From positions 1 through 57,458 of the forward strand of contig NZ_JAEPBH010000030.1 in NCBI RefSeq assembly GCF_016632365.1: a stretch of DNA of 57,458 nucleotides, given 5' to 3'. This stretch comes from Tenebrionibacter intestinalis. Its GTDB lineage: Bacteria > Pseudomonadota > Gammaproteobacteria > Enterobacterales > Enterobacteriaceae. How positions within the stretch are numbered: position 1 is the stretch's first letter; every line of letters starts with the position of its first letter. Under the pieces are notes generated by a model. That model worked only from the letters and a program-made list of their open reading frames with translations. It was not told the origin of the DNA and made no database searches. Position numbers and translations under genes: made by a program. Positions 1 through 9,172 of this stretch are shown here, one piece after another.

Positions 1-36
1 CTTTTTTACCCGCCCATTACTGGGGATTCCTCAGCG
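1..36. repeat. Left copy of terminal inverted repeat
   Basis: Bases 8-35 are identical, in inverted orientation, to bases 57422-57449 at the other end of the window. Both copies also have a run of six T on the outer side. The copies lie inside DUF2169-like reading frames and encode the same peptide, PPITGDSSA. Sequence beyond base 36 does not match the right copy. Confidence 0.85.
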
Positions 37-300
37 CATGGGCTGGGCGCTGAAGTTATTGAGCGCAGCGGTCTAAAAGTACACCCGCTCCCCAATATCG
101 AAGCTGCGCATACGCGCATCATCTCACCCCGGCAAAAGCCTGAACCAGCAAGCTTCAGCGCGCTGGATTTCACCTGGCCGCGCCGGCTTAAACGCGCGGG
201 CAAGCAGTATGACGATAGCGGGTTTCAGCACGTTTTCCCGGGCTTTGCCCGGGATACCGACTGGCGACTTTTCAATGCCGCCTCCCCGGTCCAGTGGTGA
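1..300 (+). pseudogene. 3' part of a DUF2169 T6SS accessory protein gene (partial at window edge)
   Basis: An open frame runs from base 1 to a TGA at 298-300. It has the layout I know from DUF2169 proteins, which sit beside VgrG and PAAR genes in type VI secretion clusters: an early PPITGD segment, then PLPNIE, then a WPRRLKRAG segment and an FPGFARDTDWRLFNAA segment. Full members carry on well beyond this point, so the gene appears cut short by the stop. The next ORF overlaps this stop in another frame, which suggests an internal deletion or frameshift rather than a natural end. The 5' part lies outside the window. The DUF2169 family call is fairly firm; the pseudogene status is inferred from the early end. 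Confidence 0.6.
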
Positions 301-953
301 AACGATCGCAACGCGCTACCCCCGCAGGCGGCCTGGCGCATCTGGAATATGCATCCGAAAAAACCGGTGTAGCAGGGTGCGTTGCCGCCGTGGCAGGCGC
401 ACTCGTGCATCATACGACGCTGCACGAGTGCGATTTTACTGGTGCCAGCCTGTCGTTGGCTCAGCGTTGCTACAGCGACTTTAGCACCGGCCAGCTTAAG
501 GAAACCCAGTTACAGAAAACGCTGTTTGTTAACGGCGAATTCAACGAAGCAAGCTTTGAAAATTTGTTATTTTACAAAACCTGGATAAGCCGCTGCCGCT
601 TTCACCGCGCCCGGCTGGACAGCGGATTTTTTATGGAACGAACGCTCCCGGAGCTGTATTTCTCACAGGCGACGCTACATAAAATCACCTTCCTGAAGTC
701 AACCCTTAAAAACGCTGTTTTTACCCACCCCTCGCGGGTAAGCAGCTTCTGGGTAGAAACCCAGGCCGAACAGGCGCGCTTTGCGAACGCTACGCTAATG
801 TTCTGCTCTGGCGCGCCCTTAATGAACATTAATTTTATATATTCCAGACACCGTCCACAGACACCCTCTACTGACGTAGCACGACCATTAAAAAGCCCAA
901 AATCGGTTAATTCTCCTGCTCGCGACTTATTGCCGTTAATCATCGTGCGTTAG
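297..953 (+). CDS. Pentapeptide-repeat protein, T6SS-associated (possible fragment)
   Basis: The ORF starts at a GTG (294 or 297) overlapping the stop of the DUF2169 frame. It encodes about 218 residues. From about residue 40 to 150 it shows loose pentapeptide-repeat spacing (CDFTGASLS, GEFNEASF, CRFHRARLD, ATLHKITF, STLKNAVF), which predicts a right-handed beta-helix. In T6SS clusters such repeats often form the C-terminal half of, or directly follow, a DUF2169 protein. There is no signal peptide or membrane segment. The first 35 residues do not look like repeat and may be out-of-frame read-through of the deleted DUF2169 part, so this may be a remnant rather than an independent gene. The C-terminal tail (STDVARPLKSPKS) is low in structure. 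Confidence 0.5.
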   Translation: MKRSQRATPAGGLAHLEYASEKTGVAGCVAAVAGALVHHTTLHECDFTGASLSLAQRCYSDFSTGQLKETQLQKTLFVNGEFNEASFENLLFYKTWISRCRFHRARLDSGFFMERTLPELYFSQATLHKITFLKSTLKNAVFTHPSRVSSFWVETQAEQARFANATLMFCSGAPLMNINFIYSRHRPQTPSTDVARPLKSPKSVNSPARDLLPLIIVR

Positions 954-1214
954 CGCGCATATTTTATTAAGAAAAAAGTTATGCGTCAGAAGGATATTTA
1001 GCGCAAATAAATACCAGGAAAATCCGCATGATTAATAATAGTTTTTAGTACTTCATTAATACACCGCATTGTTTTAAGTTGCCCTTATACGGAGTGAAAC
1101 ATATTTCTATAATGACGGCGATATTCCCTGGCCGGTATATCAATTTAGCAATAAAAATTGATTAATATTCTTTCCACAGGCAAATAACACACGGAGAAAG
1201 TTACGCAGCGCCCA

Positions 1215-1433
1215 CTACACAGGCGTAAACTCCACGCGCTTTTTCGAGATAAGCCCGTGCCCGTTGCGACAAAAATAATCCACCGCGCCACAGGCCTTCA
1301 GCACTTCCAGCGGTTGTTGGCAGACCGGGCAACGTGCTTCAAGCCGGTAGACTTTATGGCAGGCCGCGCAGCGCCCACTTCCGGTGCACAATTCCAGCGC
1401 CGCGTTACAATCCGGGCAGTACACATTTTTCAT
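1215..1433 (-). CDS. yfgJ: Zinc-ribbon protein YfgJ
   Basis: A 72-residue protein made almost entirely of paired zinc knuckles: CPDC near the N-terminus, CAAC, CPVC, and a final C-RNGH group. This matches E. coli YfgJ, a small DUF1407-type zinc-ribbon protein of unknown role. In E. coli yfgJ lies between xseA and der. Here it still lies on the der side, but three accessory genes now separate it from der, and xseA has been replaced by T6SS-type sequence. It is probably cytosolic, with two zinc ions. The function is unknown. Confidence 0.85.
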   Translation of the reverse strand: MKNVYCPDCNAALELCTGSGRCAACHKVYRLEARCPVCQQPLEVLKACGAVDYFCRNGHGLISKKRVEFTPV

Positions 1434-1871
1434 TCTGTCGCCTTATGTCAGTGCGTTTTCTGTAAACGTTGTATGCCACTCAGCGCTAACGTTATAGCGT
1501 AAACGATAGCATCCAGGCAAACTCACCAGCCATTTTCGGGCTTGTTACCTTTTCAGTCAATATTCTATGAGTGAGACTGTCTCTGAAACGAAGTCTGTAA
1601 GGAAAAATGTAATGAACTGGATTGATAGTGATAAAGTCAGGAATAGCAGGAGCCGCCGTTCGGTAAATAAGCTATTTTTACTTTTCAGCAAGCGAAGGTG
1701 ATTAAGACATGAAAAAAGCGCAAACTGCGGGTTTCTTTCTGAAAGCAAAGTGAACAAAACGTGTATTTTTTATTTTACCACTAACCTTCGAAACTCAATG
1801 CGTTGATTTGCCTTATTTAACTTTCTGGCATAGCGGGTAAAAATTGCTCAGACTGGCGTTTGTTAACATTC
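1434..1871. other. Intergenic region, AT-rich, with repeat fragments
   Basis: No convincing gene. Possible ORFs here have poor composition and no visible ribosome-binding site. The stretch holds a partial copy (about 1719-1734) of the hairpin half that recurs at 1872-1896, and a degenerate copy of the dispersed palindromic repeat at 1790-1811. Confidence 0.5.
1790..1820. repeat. Degenerate copy of dispersed palindromic repeat (copy D)
   Basis: Bases 1790-1811 resemble the central 22-nt palindrome of the element at 20829-20850, with about four differences, followed by a similar CTTATTTA tail. Only the central part is recognisable, so this is the weakest of the four copies. Confidence 0.4.
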
Positions 1872-1896
1872 TCAAACCCGCAAACTGCGGGTTTGA
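1872..1896 (-). terminator. Rho-independent-type hairpin downstream of the DUF1090 gene
   Basis: A perfect 10-bp stem (TCAAACCCGC / GCGGGTTTGA) with a 5-nt loop lies about 45 bases past the stop of the minus-strand DUF1090 gene. The T tract on the minus strand is short, so termination efficiency is uncertain. Confidence 0.5.
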
Positions 1897-1940
1897 TTTC
1901 AATTAAACAGAGAACGGAAGAGAATACTAATTCAGGGGAC

Positions 1941-2366
1941 TTACTGAAGCGCTTTTACAATAGACTGCTGTTCTTCAATTTCAGCTTTAATTTCAGCCAG
2001 TTCAGCCTGTTTTTCTTTAATCTTGCGCTGATATTTATTCACCTTCAGCGTTTTGCCTTCAGCCTGTGCTTCAGCAAGATCGTTGGTTGCTTCAGTAATA
2101 TCATCCTGTTTTTCACGAACTTTACGTTCCAGCTTGGTCAGCTTCTTCTTCGCTTTTTCCAGCAACCCGCTGTCAGTGCAATGGGTGGTTAATTCTTTCA
2201 GCGCCGTTTGCAAACCAACATCTATCGTATCGCCGGCTTGCTCAATGCGCTTTTCCACTTCCAGGCGCTTGGACTGGCAATCGTAGCCCGTAGGTTCGCC
2301 AGCAAAACCAGTGGTGCTAACACCCCAGAGTAACAGAGGGAGTACAAATAATGTTTTTCTGCTCAT
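1941..2366 (-). CDS. DUF1090 family periplasmic protein, YqjC-like
   Basis: A 141-residue protein. The first ~23 residues form a signal peptide (MSRKTLFVLPLLLWGVSTTG, cleavage near AGEP). The mature part has two cysteines (YDCQSKR and THCTDSG) that could form a disulfide. From about residue 70 it is a long charged helix rich in K, E, Q and A, predicted coiled coil. This is the layout of the YqjC/DUF1090 family, exported proteins of unknown function. It is monocistronic, with a hairpin downstream, and lies in the accessory patch between yfgJ and der, away from the usual yqjC locus. It may be a paralogue of yqjC. Confidence 0.75.
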   Translation of the reverse strand: MSRKTLFVLPLLLWGVSTTGFAGEPTGYDCQSKRLEVEKRIEQAGDTIDVGLQTALKELTTHCTDSGLLEKAKKKLTKLERKVREKQDDITEATNDLAEAQAEGKTLKVNKYQRKIKEKQAELAEIKAEIEEQQSIVKALQ

Positions 2367-2910
2367 AAATTAATATCCTTATGACGTATTGTTTTCAGTA
2401 ACCAATATTACAAACCGTAAATAACATTTACCACGTACCACCATCCTATTTTTTATGTAGGCCAGGGCTATCTGTTATGTAGTCCATGAAAAAAGCGGCT
2501 ATTTTCCACATGATACGTTTGCCTGAATCAACAGAGTTTATTAACAGGCATTTTTCCTGTAGCCCTCGCAACCAACGTCACAATAGTGCGCTGAATGTGT
2601 TTTACGATAAGTAAACCCGGTGGATGGACAATGGCGCCGGCCCGGAAACTTTCACAAATGGCGCGGGGCCGCGTTGACGGAAATGCCAGGCATCATCGCC
2701 GCAGGGCGCGTTTTACCTACATGTGACATTGCTGCCGCAGCTGAGGCCTGCCTGACGAAAATTTATTTTTTAAACAACGCGTTAATGGAATGGATATAAA
2801 AACGGCTCCTGTACGTTCAGGAGACAGTAACAAAGCAGCTATATTTTACAGGTGGGTAGCATGCCATCTCAGTTACCCGTGGTTCTACGCTTTGTTCACC
2901 GTGGAGAAAT
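2367..2910. other. Intergenic region between divergent genes
   Basis: 544 bases without a supported ORF. It must hold the promoters of the divergent DUF1090 and isochorismatase-family genes. A small inverted repeat (CTCCTG-6-CAGGAG, about 2805-2822) lies some 90 bases before the hydrolase start and could be a regulatory site or attenuator-like hairpin. A ribosome-binding site (GGAG) immediately precedes the start at 2911. Confidence 0.4.
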
Positions 2911-3546
2911 ATGATGAGTAAACCTTATATTCGCCTTGATAAAGATAATGCGGCAGTGCTATTCATAGACCATCAGTCAGGCTTGATTAATATCACCCGC
3001 GATTATAATCCTGACCAGTTTAAAAATCGCGTAACTGGCTTAGCGGACCTTGCAAAATTTTTCAAACTACCGGTTATATTAACCAGCAGCTTTGAAAACG
3101 GCCCTAATGGCCCGATGGTACCGGAATTACTGGAACGCTTTCCTGATGCGCCTTATATTGCACGCCCCGGGCAAATTAACGCATGGGATAATGAAGATTT
3201 TGTTAACGCTGTCAAAGCCACGGGTAAAAAACAGTTACTTATTGCCGGTGTGGTAACAGAAGTATGCGTTGCCTTCCCTACGCTATCAGCGCTGGCTGAA
3301 GGGTATGACGTATTCGTTATCGCAGATGCTTCAGCCACTTTTGATGAAATATCGCGCGAAACAGCGCTGGACAGAATGCGGGTTGCCGGGGCGCAGGTGC
3401 TTACCTGGTTTGCCGCTGCCGGAGAGCTTCAGCGTGACTGGCGTAACGATATGGAAGGCTTTGCCGGCATTCTGGGGCCGCATATTGCCCCTTACGCTAA
3501 TCTTATCCAGAGCTTTACCCGAGCGCAAAAAGAGGCGAAATCATAA
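2911..3546 (+). CDS. Isochorismatase-family (YcaC-type) cysteine hydrolase
   Basis: A 211-residue cytosolic protein of the isochorismatase-like fold. An early Asp lies in LFIDHQSG (about residue 20) and the nucleophilic Cys lies in GVVTEVCVAFPTL (about residue 120), giving the D-K-C triad expected of YcaC-like enzymes. The WDNEDFVNAVK segment and the length also match YcaC, an octameric hydrolase of uncertain substrate. It is monocistronic with a good Shine-Dalgarno sequence (GTGGAGAAAT) before tandem ATGs. It is not part of the usual E. coli der neighbourhood, so it was probably inserted together with its flanking accessory genes. The substrate cannot be read from the sequence. Confidence 0.8.
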   Translation: MMSKPYIRLDKDNAAVLFIDHQSGLINITRDYNPDQFKNRVTGLADLAKFFKLPVILTSSFENGPNGPMVPELLERFPDAPYIARPGQINAWDNEDFVNAVKATGKKQLLIAGVVTEVCVAFPTLSALAEGYDVFVIADASATFDEISRETALDRMRVAGAQVLTWFAAAGELQRDWRNDMEGFAGILGPHIAPYANLIQSFTRAQKEAKS

Positions 3547-3739
3547 TAAAGACTTTTCCAGGCCACCAGAAAAATGGTGGCTTATTGCCTCATCCGTTCG
3601 GCCTGTAATCCCCCTCCCAGTCATGGCAACGGTTTCGCGCATGAATGCCCGTGCGTTCTGAGGTGAGCAGATCACCGCTGTTCAGGCGGCTAAATACAGT
3701 GTGCCACTACAAACGGCGCGCCGCTGTGATTCAGGCGTT

Positions 3740-3988
3740 TTATAAAAGAATCTCCTGATCAGGGGCAATGTAGTCACGCTCACCAGGCGAGCTACCGAAA
3801 CGAAACGCCGCGCGTTGTTGATGACTTTGCGTTAGCAGCAACAAATACTCGGGTGACTGCCAGCGTGGATCGCTGTACGCCGCCCGGAATGCTGCGATTG
3901 CAATGTCAGGGGAATACGTGCTGGTTTGACTGCCTGCGACACGCTCGCTACCACCGCGCCGCTGTTTTATCACATAAATTTTATACAT
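3740..3988 (-). CDS. Small conserved-looking hypothetical protein
   Basis: An 82-residue protein (from the ATG at 3988; an upstream TTG at 4000 is possible). I chose the ATG because an AGG ribosome-binding site lies 5 bases before it. It is hydrophilic with no signal peptide or membrane segment. The sequence TYSPDIAIAAFRAAYSDPRW followed by PEYLLLLTQSHQQRAAFRF looks like a small compact alpha/beta protein. I do not recognise a named family. It lies between the isochorismatase-family gene and der, transcribed with der but 350 bases downstream of it. Confidence 0.5.
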   Translation of the reverse strand: MYKIYVIKQRRGGSERVAGSQTSTYSPDIAIAAFRAAYSDPRWQSPEYLLLLTQSHQQRAAFRFGSSPGERDYIAPDQEILL

Positions 3989-4338
3989 AGCAACCTGCAA
4001 CCATCATGAATTTTGTCAGCTTACCGTATTAGCCGCCTGGACTCATGCCCCTGGTCGTCCAGGATTTGTCAAAATCAGCGATATATCACAGGTTAAGGCG
4101 GCGGTTGCATCAAAAAGTACATTTTGTCGGTATCTGTGCAATGGCGATAAAACGCCATGAAAGTCTTTTCGGCATAATTGACGAGCAGGCATAGAGGCGA
4201 TCGACTGGGATGTGTTAGCGCATCGGTAGATCACAAATCGCTATGCCTGTCTTTTTTCACCCGCACGTTACCGGAAATTTCTCAGAACATAATGCGGGCT
4301 TAAGAGTGATTGAAGATTTAATAAATCTTCGCGTTGCT
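3989..4338. other. Intergenic region downstream of der
   Basis: I see no supported gene here. A possible 63-codon minus-strand ORF (4043-4234) has no visible ribosome-binding site and an unremarkable composition. Confidence 0.4.
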
Positions 4339-5817
4339 TTATTTATTCTTCTTGATGTGCTTTATCAGGCGTTTGCGTTTGCGCATTTGCGTTGGCGTAA
4401 GTGTATTGCGCTTATTTGCGTAGGGATTTTCACCTTCTTTAAACTGAATACGAATAGGCGTCCCCATCACATTAAGCGATTTACGGAAGTAGTTCATCAG
4501 ATAGCGCTTATAGGAGTCCGGCAGGTCCTTAACCTGGTTACCGTGTATGACTACGATAGGCGGGTTATATCCGCCGGCATGGGCATACTTCAGCTTCACG
4601 CGGCGACCACGCACCAGCGGCGGCTGATGATCGTCAACGGCCATCGTCATAATGCGCGTTAGCATAGATGTTCCCACGCGGCGCGTAGAGCTGTCATAGG
4701 CTTCAAGCACAGATTCAAACAAATTACCTACGCCGCTGCCGTGCAGCGCGGAGATAAAATGCACGCGGGCAAAGTCGATAAAGCCCAGGCGGAAATCAAG
4801 CGTCTCTTTTACCTGCTCCTTGACTTCCTGGCTCAGCCCGTCCCATTTATTTACCACAATGACCAGTGAACGACCGCTGTTGAGGATAAAGCCCAGCAGC
4901 GATAAATCCTGATCGGATATGCCTTCACGGGCATCAATAACCAACAGAACGACGTTGGCGTCTTCAATGGCCTGTAGCGTTTTGATAACGGAGAACTTTT
5001 CAACCACCTCGGTCACTTTACCGCGCTTGCGCACCCCGGCGGTGTCGATAAGTACGTACTCACGCTCATCGCGCTCCATTGGAATATAAATGCTGTCTCT
5101 GGTCGTCCCCGGCATGTCAAAGACCACCACGCGATCCTCGCCAAGAATACGGTTAGTGAGCGTAGATTTTCCGACGTTAGGACGCCCCACGATAGCAATT
5201 TTAATCGGCAGATCCTGCGGGTTAAACGCCTCTTCCTCTTCTACCTCTTCCACTTCGCCGCGATCGATAGCGTACTGTTTCCAGTAGGCCTCATCTTCAT
5301 CAATTTCTTCTGGCGGCGACGTTTCATCCATCCACGGTAACAACACCTGCTCCAGCAGGCTTGTTACGCCACGACCATGAGAAGCGGCGATAGCATGTAT
5401 CTCCCCCATGCCAAGCTGCCAGAAATCGGCAATAGCCTGGTCGGCATCAAGTCCATCGGTTTTATTAGCCACCAGGAAAGTTGGCTTTTCACGTGAACGC
5501 AGGTGTCTGGCAATGGCTTCGTCGGCAGGCATCAGGCCCGCGCGGGCATCCACCATGAATAACACGACATCAGCCTCTTCAATCGCCAGCAGCGATTGTT
5601 CAGCCATGCGGGTCTCCACTCCCTCTTCCGTGCCATCGATACCGCCAGTATCAATACAGATAAATTCCCGGCCTTCCACCTCCGCCCGACCGTACTTACG
5701 ATCGCGGGTCAGCCCCGGAAAATCCGCCACCAGCGCATCACGGGTACGGGTTAGGCGGTTAAATAGCGTCGATTTACCGACGTTAGGGCGCCCGACCAGC
5801 GCGACGACAGGTACCAT
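4339..5817 (-). CDS. der: Ribosome-associated GTPase Der (EngA)
   Basis: A 492-residue tandem GTPase with two complete G domains. The first has GRPNVGKST at residues 9-17, DTGG and NKTD; the second has GRPNVGKST near residue 212, DTAG and NKWD. An acidic linker ([11 protein letters not shown]) joins them, and a KH-like C-terminal domain and a very basic tail ([14 protein letters not shown]) follow. Der assists maturation of the 50S ribosomal subunit and is essential in E. coli. The MVPVVALVG start matches the family. It is the last gene of the minus-strand block that also holds bamB, yfgM and hisS, and a terminator hairpin separates it from bamB. Confidence 0.98.
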   Translation of the reverse strand: MVPVVALVGRPNVGKSTLFNRLTRTRDALVADFPGLTRDRKYGRAEVEGREFICIDTGGIDGTEEGVETRMAEQSLLAIEEADVVLFMVDARAGLMPADEAIARHLRSREKPTFLVANKTDGLDADQAIADFWQLGMGEIHAIAASHGRGVTSLLEQVLLPWMDETSPPEEIDEDEAYWKQYAIDRGEVEEVEEEEAFNPQDLPIKIAIVGRPNVGKSTLTNRILGEDRVVVFDMPGTTRDSIYIPMERDEREYVLIDTAGVRKRGKVTEVVEKFSVIKTLQAIEDANVVLLVIDAREGISDQDLSLLGFILNSGRSLVIVVNKWDGLSQEVKEQVKETLDFRLGFIDFARVHFISALHGSGVGNLFESVLEAYDSSTRRVGTSMLTRIMTMAVDDHQPPLVRGRRVKLKYAHAGGYNPPIVVIHGNQVKDLPDSYKRYLMNYFRKSLNVMGTPIRIQFKEGENPYANKRNTLTPTQMRKRKRLIKHIKKNK

Positions 5818-5883
5818 TGTTTAAAGCCTCATCACTAAAAAGAATATCAGACAGCGCACAATAGCGCCGTTTCAGGAAACAAC

Positions 5884-5913
5884 AAACGGCCCCTGAGATA
5901 ACAGGGACCGTTT
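5884..5913 (-). terminator. Terminator after bamB
   Basis: Twelve-base arms (AAACGGTCCCTG / CAGGGGCCGTTT, one mismatch) with a short loop lie 20 bases past the bamB stop, followed on the minus strand by GTTGTTT. It separates bamB from der, so der probably has its own promoter or depends on read-through. Confidence 0.7.
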
Positions 5914-5934
5914 CAGGGCGATGCTCAACGCACG

Positions 5935-7116
5935 TTAGCGGCTGAGCGAGTAGAGCGTACCGTCTTTTGCCTGTATCAACAGCTTATCATTAGCCGGAAC
6001 CGGCTCAGTCTGAAAACCGGAGCTATCCAGCTTCTGTTGCGCCACGAACGAACCGTTAGTGGTATCCAGCCAGTGCACATATCCTTCGCTGTCGCCCACA
6101 ATAAGGTAGCCGTTAAACAGCGCAGGCCTGGTCAGATTACGATGCAAAAGACCATTCTGCGACCATAGCGTCACGCCGCCTTCGGTGCCAAGCGCAAGCA
6201 CGCGGTCGGACTGATCCACCAGATACATACGGTCGCCATCAATAATGAAGCCGTTAACCGAACCCAGCTCGCGTTTCCACATGATCTGGCCAGTACGCAG
6301 GTCCAGTGCAACCATATCGCCATTATAAGCAATCGCGTAGACGACGCCGTTCTGGACAACCGGGGAGGCGTCAACATCGCTCAGGCGATCGATTTCAGTC
6401 GCCCCGGTAGTACGTGCGATTCGCTGTTGCCAAATCAACTGCCCCTGGTCCATCATTACAGCGCTTACGCGTCCGTTATCACCGCCGATAATCGCAGCGC
6501 CAAACGCAGTAGCCGGTGATGACTCCCCACGCAGCGACAGCGCGGATACATCCAGATTAACCGTCCACTTTACGCTGCCGTCGCTTTCAGAAAGCGCCTG
6601 GAGCATACCGTTGCTGGTGTGGATCAACACCAACCCATCGCTAATGACCGGGCTGGCGAGCACTTCACCGGCAACGCGTACCTGCCAGGCAAGCGTACCA
6701 TCGGCGGTATTCAGAGCATAAACCTGCGCTTTTTCACTGCCAATATAGAGATGGCTTGCGGAAACCGCGACGCCGCCAGACAGCAGCGCGGAACGGTTTC
6801 GGGAGAAAAAGCCCGTTTTTTCAGACAGATCGACTGACCAGATCTCTTTCCCGTTACGCCCGTCCATCGCTTTGACTTTACCAAAGCGATCGGCTGCATA
6901 GACCGTTCCTTCCAGCGCTGCCGGGTGCAGGTTTGAATAAAAATCACCAATGCCGTCCCCAACAGAGGTTTTCCATGCCGTCTGCGGGGTGAACTGGTTG
7001 TTCACCTGCGGCAGCGGCGCCATCTGCACCACATCTTCTTCACTGTTGAACAGTGAGCAACCGCTGAGCAGCGTCAGAGAAAGCAGCCCTGGCATAAATA
7101 GGTTACGCAATTGCAT
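5935..7116 (-). CDS. bamB: Outer-membrane assembly lipoprotein BamB
   Basis: A 393-residue lipoprotein. The signal peptide ends in the lipobox LLSGC, and the acylated Cys at about residue 20 is followed by SLFNS, which favours outer-membrane sorting. The rest is an eight-bladed PQQ-type beta-propeller: blades recur with AxDxxTGxxxW-like motifs (DGRNGKEIWSV, NTADGTLAWQV, SDGSVKWTV, DLRTGQIMWKR, DTTNGSFV). BamB binds BamA and helps insertion of beta-barrel proteins. It is 10 bases downstream of yfgM and probably co-transcribed with it. The length matches the E. coli protein (392 aa). Confidence 0.98.
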   Translation of the reverse strand: MQLRNLFMPGLLSLTLLSGCSLFNSEEDVVQMAPLPQVNNQFTPQTAWKTSVGDGIGDFYSNLHPAALEGTVYAADRFGKVKAMDGRNGKEIWSVDLSEKTGFFSRNRSALLSGGVAVSASHLYIGSEKAQVYALNTADGTLAWQVRVAGEVLASPVISDGLVLIHTSNGMLQALSESDGSVKWTVNLDVSALSLRGESSPATAFGAAIIGGDNGRVSAVMMDQGQLIWQQRIARTTGATEIDRLSDVDASPVVQNGVVYAIAYNGDMVALDLRTGQIMWKRELGSVNGFIIDGDRMYLVDQSDRVLALGTEGGVTLWSQNGLLHRNLTRPALFNGYLIVGDSEGYVHWLDTTNGSFVAQQKLDSSGFQTEPVPANDKLLIQAKDGTLYSLSR

Positions 7117-7126
7117 CGGGTCCCTC

Positions 7127-7747
7127 TTAGCTGGATAAATTATTTATTTTCATCTGCATCATTTCACGCAGCGCCGCAGAGGCATCGCTTGCAACCCCCT
7201 GGCTCCACGCATCGCGCGCGCCTTTACGGTCGCCCTTACTCAGCAGAGCTTCACCACGCACATCAGCGACAATAGCTTTCCAGCCTTCGCCTTTCACCGT
7301 ATCCAGCGTCTTTAGCGCCTCATCGGCCTGTTTTTGTTGGATCTGAATGCGCGACAGACGCAGGCTCATCACGGCCTGCAAATTTGCATCACGCGTGTTT
7401 TTCAGCCCCAGTTGCAGTTGTGCCGCCGCTTTCGCCAACGCGTTTTTATCGGCATACTGCTGCGCCAGCTTAAGCGCCGCCAGCGCGCCATAAACGTTCT
7501 GCGTGTCGGCGGCAAACTTTTCAGCCTCGGCCAGGGCCGCAGGCTTATCACCGCTCAAATCGAACATCGCTTTCTGGTATGCCTGAGACGTTAACATGGC
7601 GGAATCCGCCTTATGGTTAGTCCAGTAACGCCATCCCAGTAAAGCGCCAATGCCAATCACAACGCCAACCAGAAGCGCTTTGCCGTTTTCAGCAAAAAAA
7701 CGTTTTACCGCTTCTGTCTGGTCACTTTCGTTCTCGTAAATTTCCAT
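7127..7747 (-). CDS. yfgM: YfgM, ancillary SecYEG translocon protein
   Basis: A 206-residue inner-membrane protein. A short cytosolic N-terminus is followed by one transmembrane helix (about residues 23-42, ALLVGVVIGIGALLGW) and a periplasmic helical domain of TPR type. In E. coli YfgM works with PpiD at the Sec translocon and affects the Rcs stress response. It lies between hisS (35 bases upstream) and bamB (10 bases downstream) in the conserved hisS-yfgM-bamB order. Confidence 0.95.
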   Translation of the reverse strand: MEIYENESDQTEAVKRFFAENGKALLVGVVIGIGALLGWRYWTNHKADSAMLTSQAYQKAMFDLSGDKPAALAEAEKFAADTQNVYGALAALKLAQQYADKNALAKAAAQLQLGLKNTRDANLQAVMSLRLSRIQIQQKQADEALKTLDTVKGEGWKAIVADVRGEALLSKGDRKGARDAWSQGVASDASAALREMMQMKINNLSS

Positions 7748-7782
7748 GCAGTCTTACTCCTTAACGCTCAGTCTGCCGGTTC

Positions 7783-9057
7783 TCAACCCAGCAATGCCTG
7801 CAGATGAGTTGCCACATCACTCTGGAGCACGGTTACCTGCTCTCCGGTACGCAAATCCTTTACCACCACTTTGTCGCCAGCGACCTCATCTTCGCCCAGC
7901 ACAAGCGCCAGTTGAGCGCCCCACTTATCCGCGCGCGCAAATTGCTTCTTAAAATTGCCGCCGCCGAAGTTTGTCATCAGTTTACAGCCCGGCAACGCAT
8001 CGCGCACTTGCTCTGCAAGGCGCATCGCCGCCGCCTGAGCGCCAACGCCTGAGGAGATGAGATACATATCGACAACGGAATTTGCTTTAAATTCCGGATT
8101 AACTGCCTGAACCAGCAAAACCAGTCTTTCCAGGCCCATTGCAAAACCCACGCCTGGCGTTGCGCGCCCGCCAATTTGCTCCACCAGCCCATCGTAGCGC
8201 CCGCCTGCGCAAACCGTGCCCTGGGCGCCCAGGCTATCCGTTACCCATTCAAAGACGGTACGATTATAGTAGTCGAGGCCGCGCACAAGGCGCTGGTTGA
8301 CGGTATAAGCAATACCGGCCGCGTCAAGATATGCGCACAGGCCCGCAAAATGCTCGCGGGAGGCGTCGTCAAGATAATCGCCCAGTTGCGGGGCATTGTT
8401 GAGCAACCGCTGTACATCGGGGTTTTTTGAATCCAGCACGCGCAGAGGATTGGTGTACATACGGCGCTTGCTGTCGTCATCAAGCTGCTCTTTGAACTGT
8501 TCGAGGTACGCCACCAGCGCGTCACGGTAGGTTGCGCGCGCTTCGGTTGAGCCGATGGAGTTCAGCTCCAGGCGTACGTGTCTGTCAATACCCAGCGCGC
8601 GCCACCAGCGTGCCGTCAACATAATTAGTTCGGCATCGATATCCGGCCCGGCGAGGCCAAAAACCTCGGCGCCGATCTGGTGAAACTGGCGATAGCGCCC
8701 TTTCTGAGGACGCTCGTGGCGGAACATCGGCCCGATATACCACAGACGCTGTTCCTGATTGTACAGCAGACCATGTTCGATGCCCGCGCGCGCGCAGCTC
8801 GCGGTCGCTTCAGGGCGCAGCGTCAGGCTATCGCCATTGCGGTCCTCGAAGGTATACATCTCTTTTTCCACCACGTCGGTCACTTCGCCGATGGCGCGCT
8901 TGAATAACGGGGTCTGCTCTACAACCGGAGTACGGATTTCGCTATAGCCGTAGCTGCCAAGCACCTGTTTAAGGACGCCTTCGATACGCTGCCAGAGCGC
9001 AGTATCTGCCGGCAGGTAATCGTTCATGCCGCGAATGGCTTGAATGTTCTTTGCCAC
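7783..9057 (-). CDS. hisS: Histidyl-tRNA synthetase
   Basis: A 424-residue class II aminoacyl-tRNA synthetase that charges tRNA-His. Motif 2 is visible at [19 protein letters not shown], the histidine-specific motif at [14 protein letters not shown], and motif 3 at [16 protein letters not shown]-terminal anticodon-binding domain follows ([21 protein letters not shown]). The length matches E. coli HisS (424 aa). It is the first gene of the hisS-yfgM-bamB run. Confidence 0.98.
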   Translation of the reverse strand: MAKNIQAIRGMNDYLPADTALWQRIEGVLKQVLGSYGYSEIRTPVVEQTPLFKRAIGEVTDVVEKEMYTFEDRNGDSLTLRPEATASCARAGIEHGLLYNQEQRLWYIGPMFRHERPQKGRYRQFHQIGAEVFGLAGPDIDAELIMLTARWWRALGIDRHVRLELNSIGSTEARATYRDALVAYLEQFKEQLDDDSKRRMYTNPLRVLDSKNPDVQRLLNNAPQLGDYLDDASREHFAGLCAYLDAAGIAYTVNQRLVRGLDYYNRTVFEWVTDSLGAQGTVCAGGRYDGLVEQIGGRATPGVGFAMGLERLVLLVQAVNPEFKANSVVDMYLISSGVGAQAAAMRLAEQVRDALPGCKLMTNFGGGNFKKQFARADKWGAQLALVLGEDEVAGDKVVVKDLRTGEQVTVLQSDVATHLQALLG

Positions 9058-9067
9058 GTCTTGTTCT

Positions 9068-9160
9068 CTGTTATCTCATACAAAAAATGAACCCGTAATG
9101 AGCACGCTCCGGCTTGCAGAACGTCTCGCGGGTTCAATCATACACGTGAAGCGCGCCGCT
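9068..9160 (-). ncRNA. sroE: Candidate SroE small RNA
   Basis: E. coli encodes the small RNA SroE in the ispG-hisS gap. The same gap here, on the same strand, holds a conserved-looking segment with GAACCCG and CGGGTTC arms about 35 bases apart (about 9090 and 9130), ending in ATTTTTTG. The call rests on position and this terminator-like fold. I cannot align it base by base to the reference. Confidence 0.45.
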
Positions 9161-9172
9161 TCACAATTTGCT

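Noticed and set aside
1557-1757. 66-codon minus-strand ORF with a hydrophobic stretch
   Set aside because: No ribosome-binding site, AT-driven composition, and it overlaps repeat fragments; no recognisable family.
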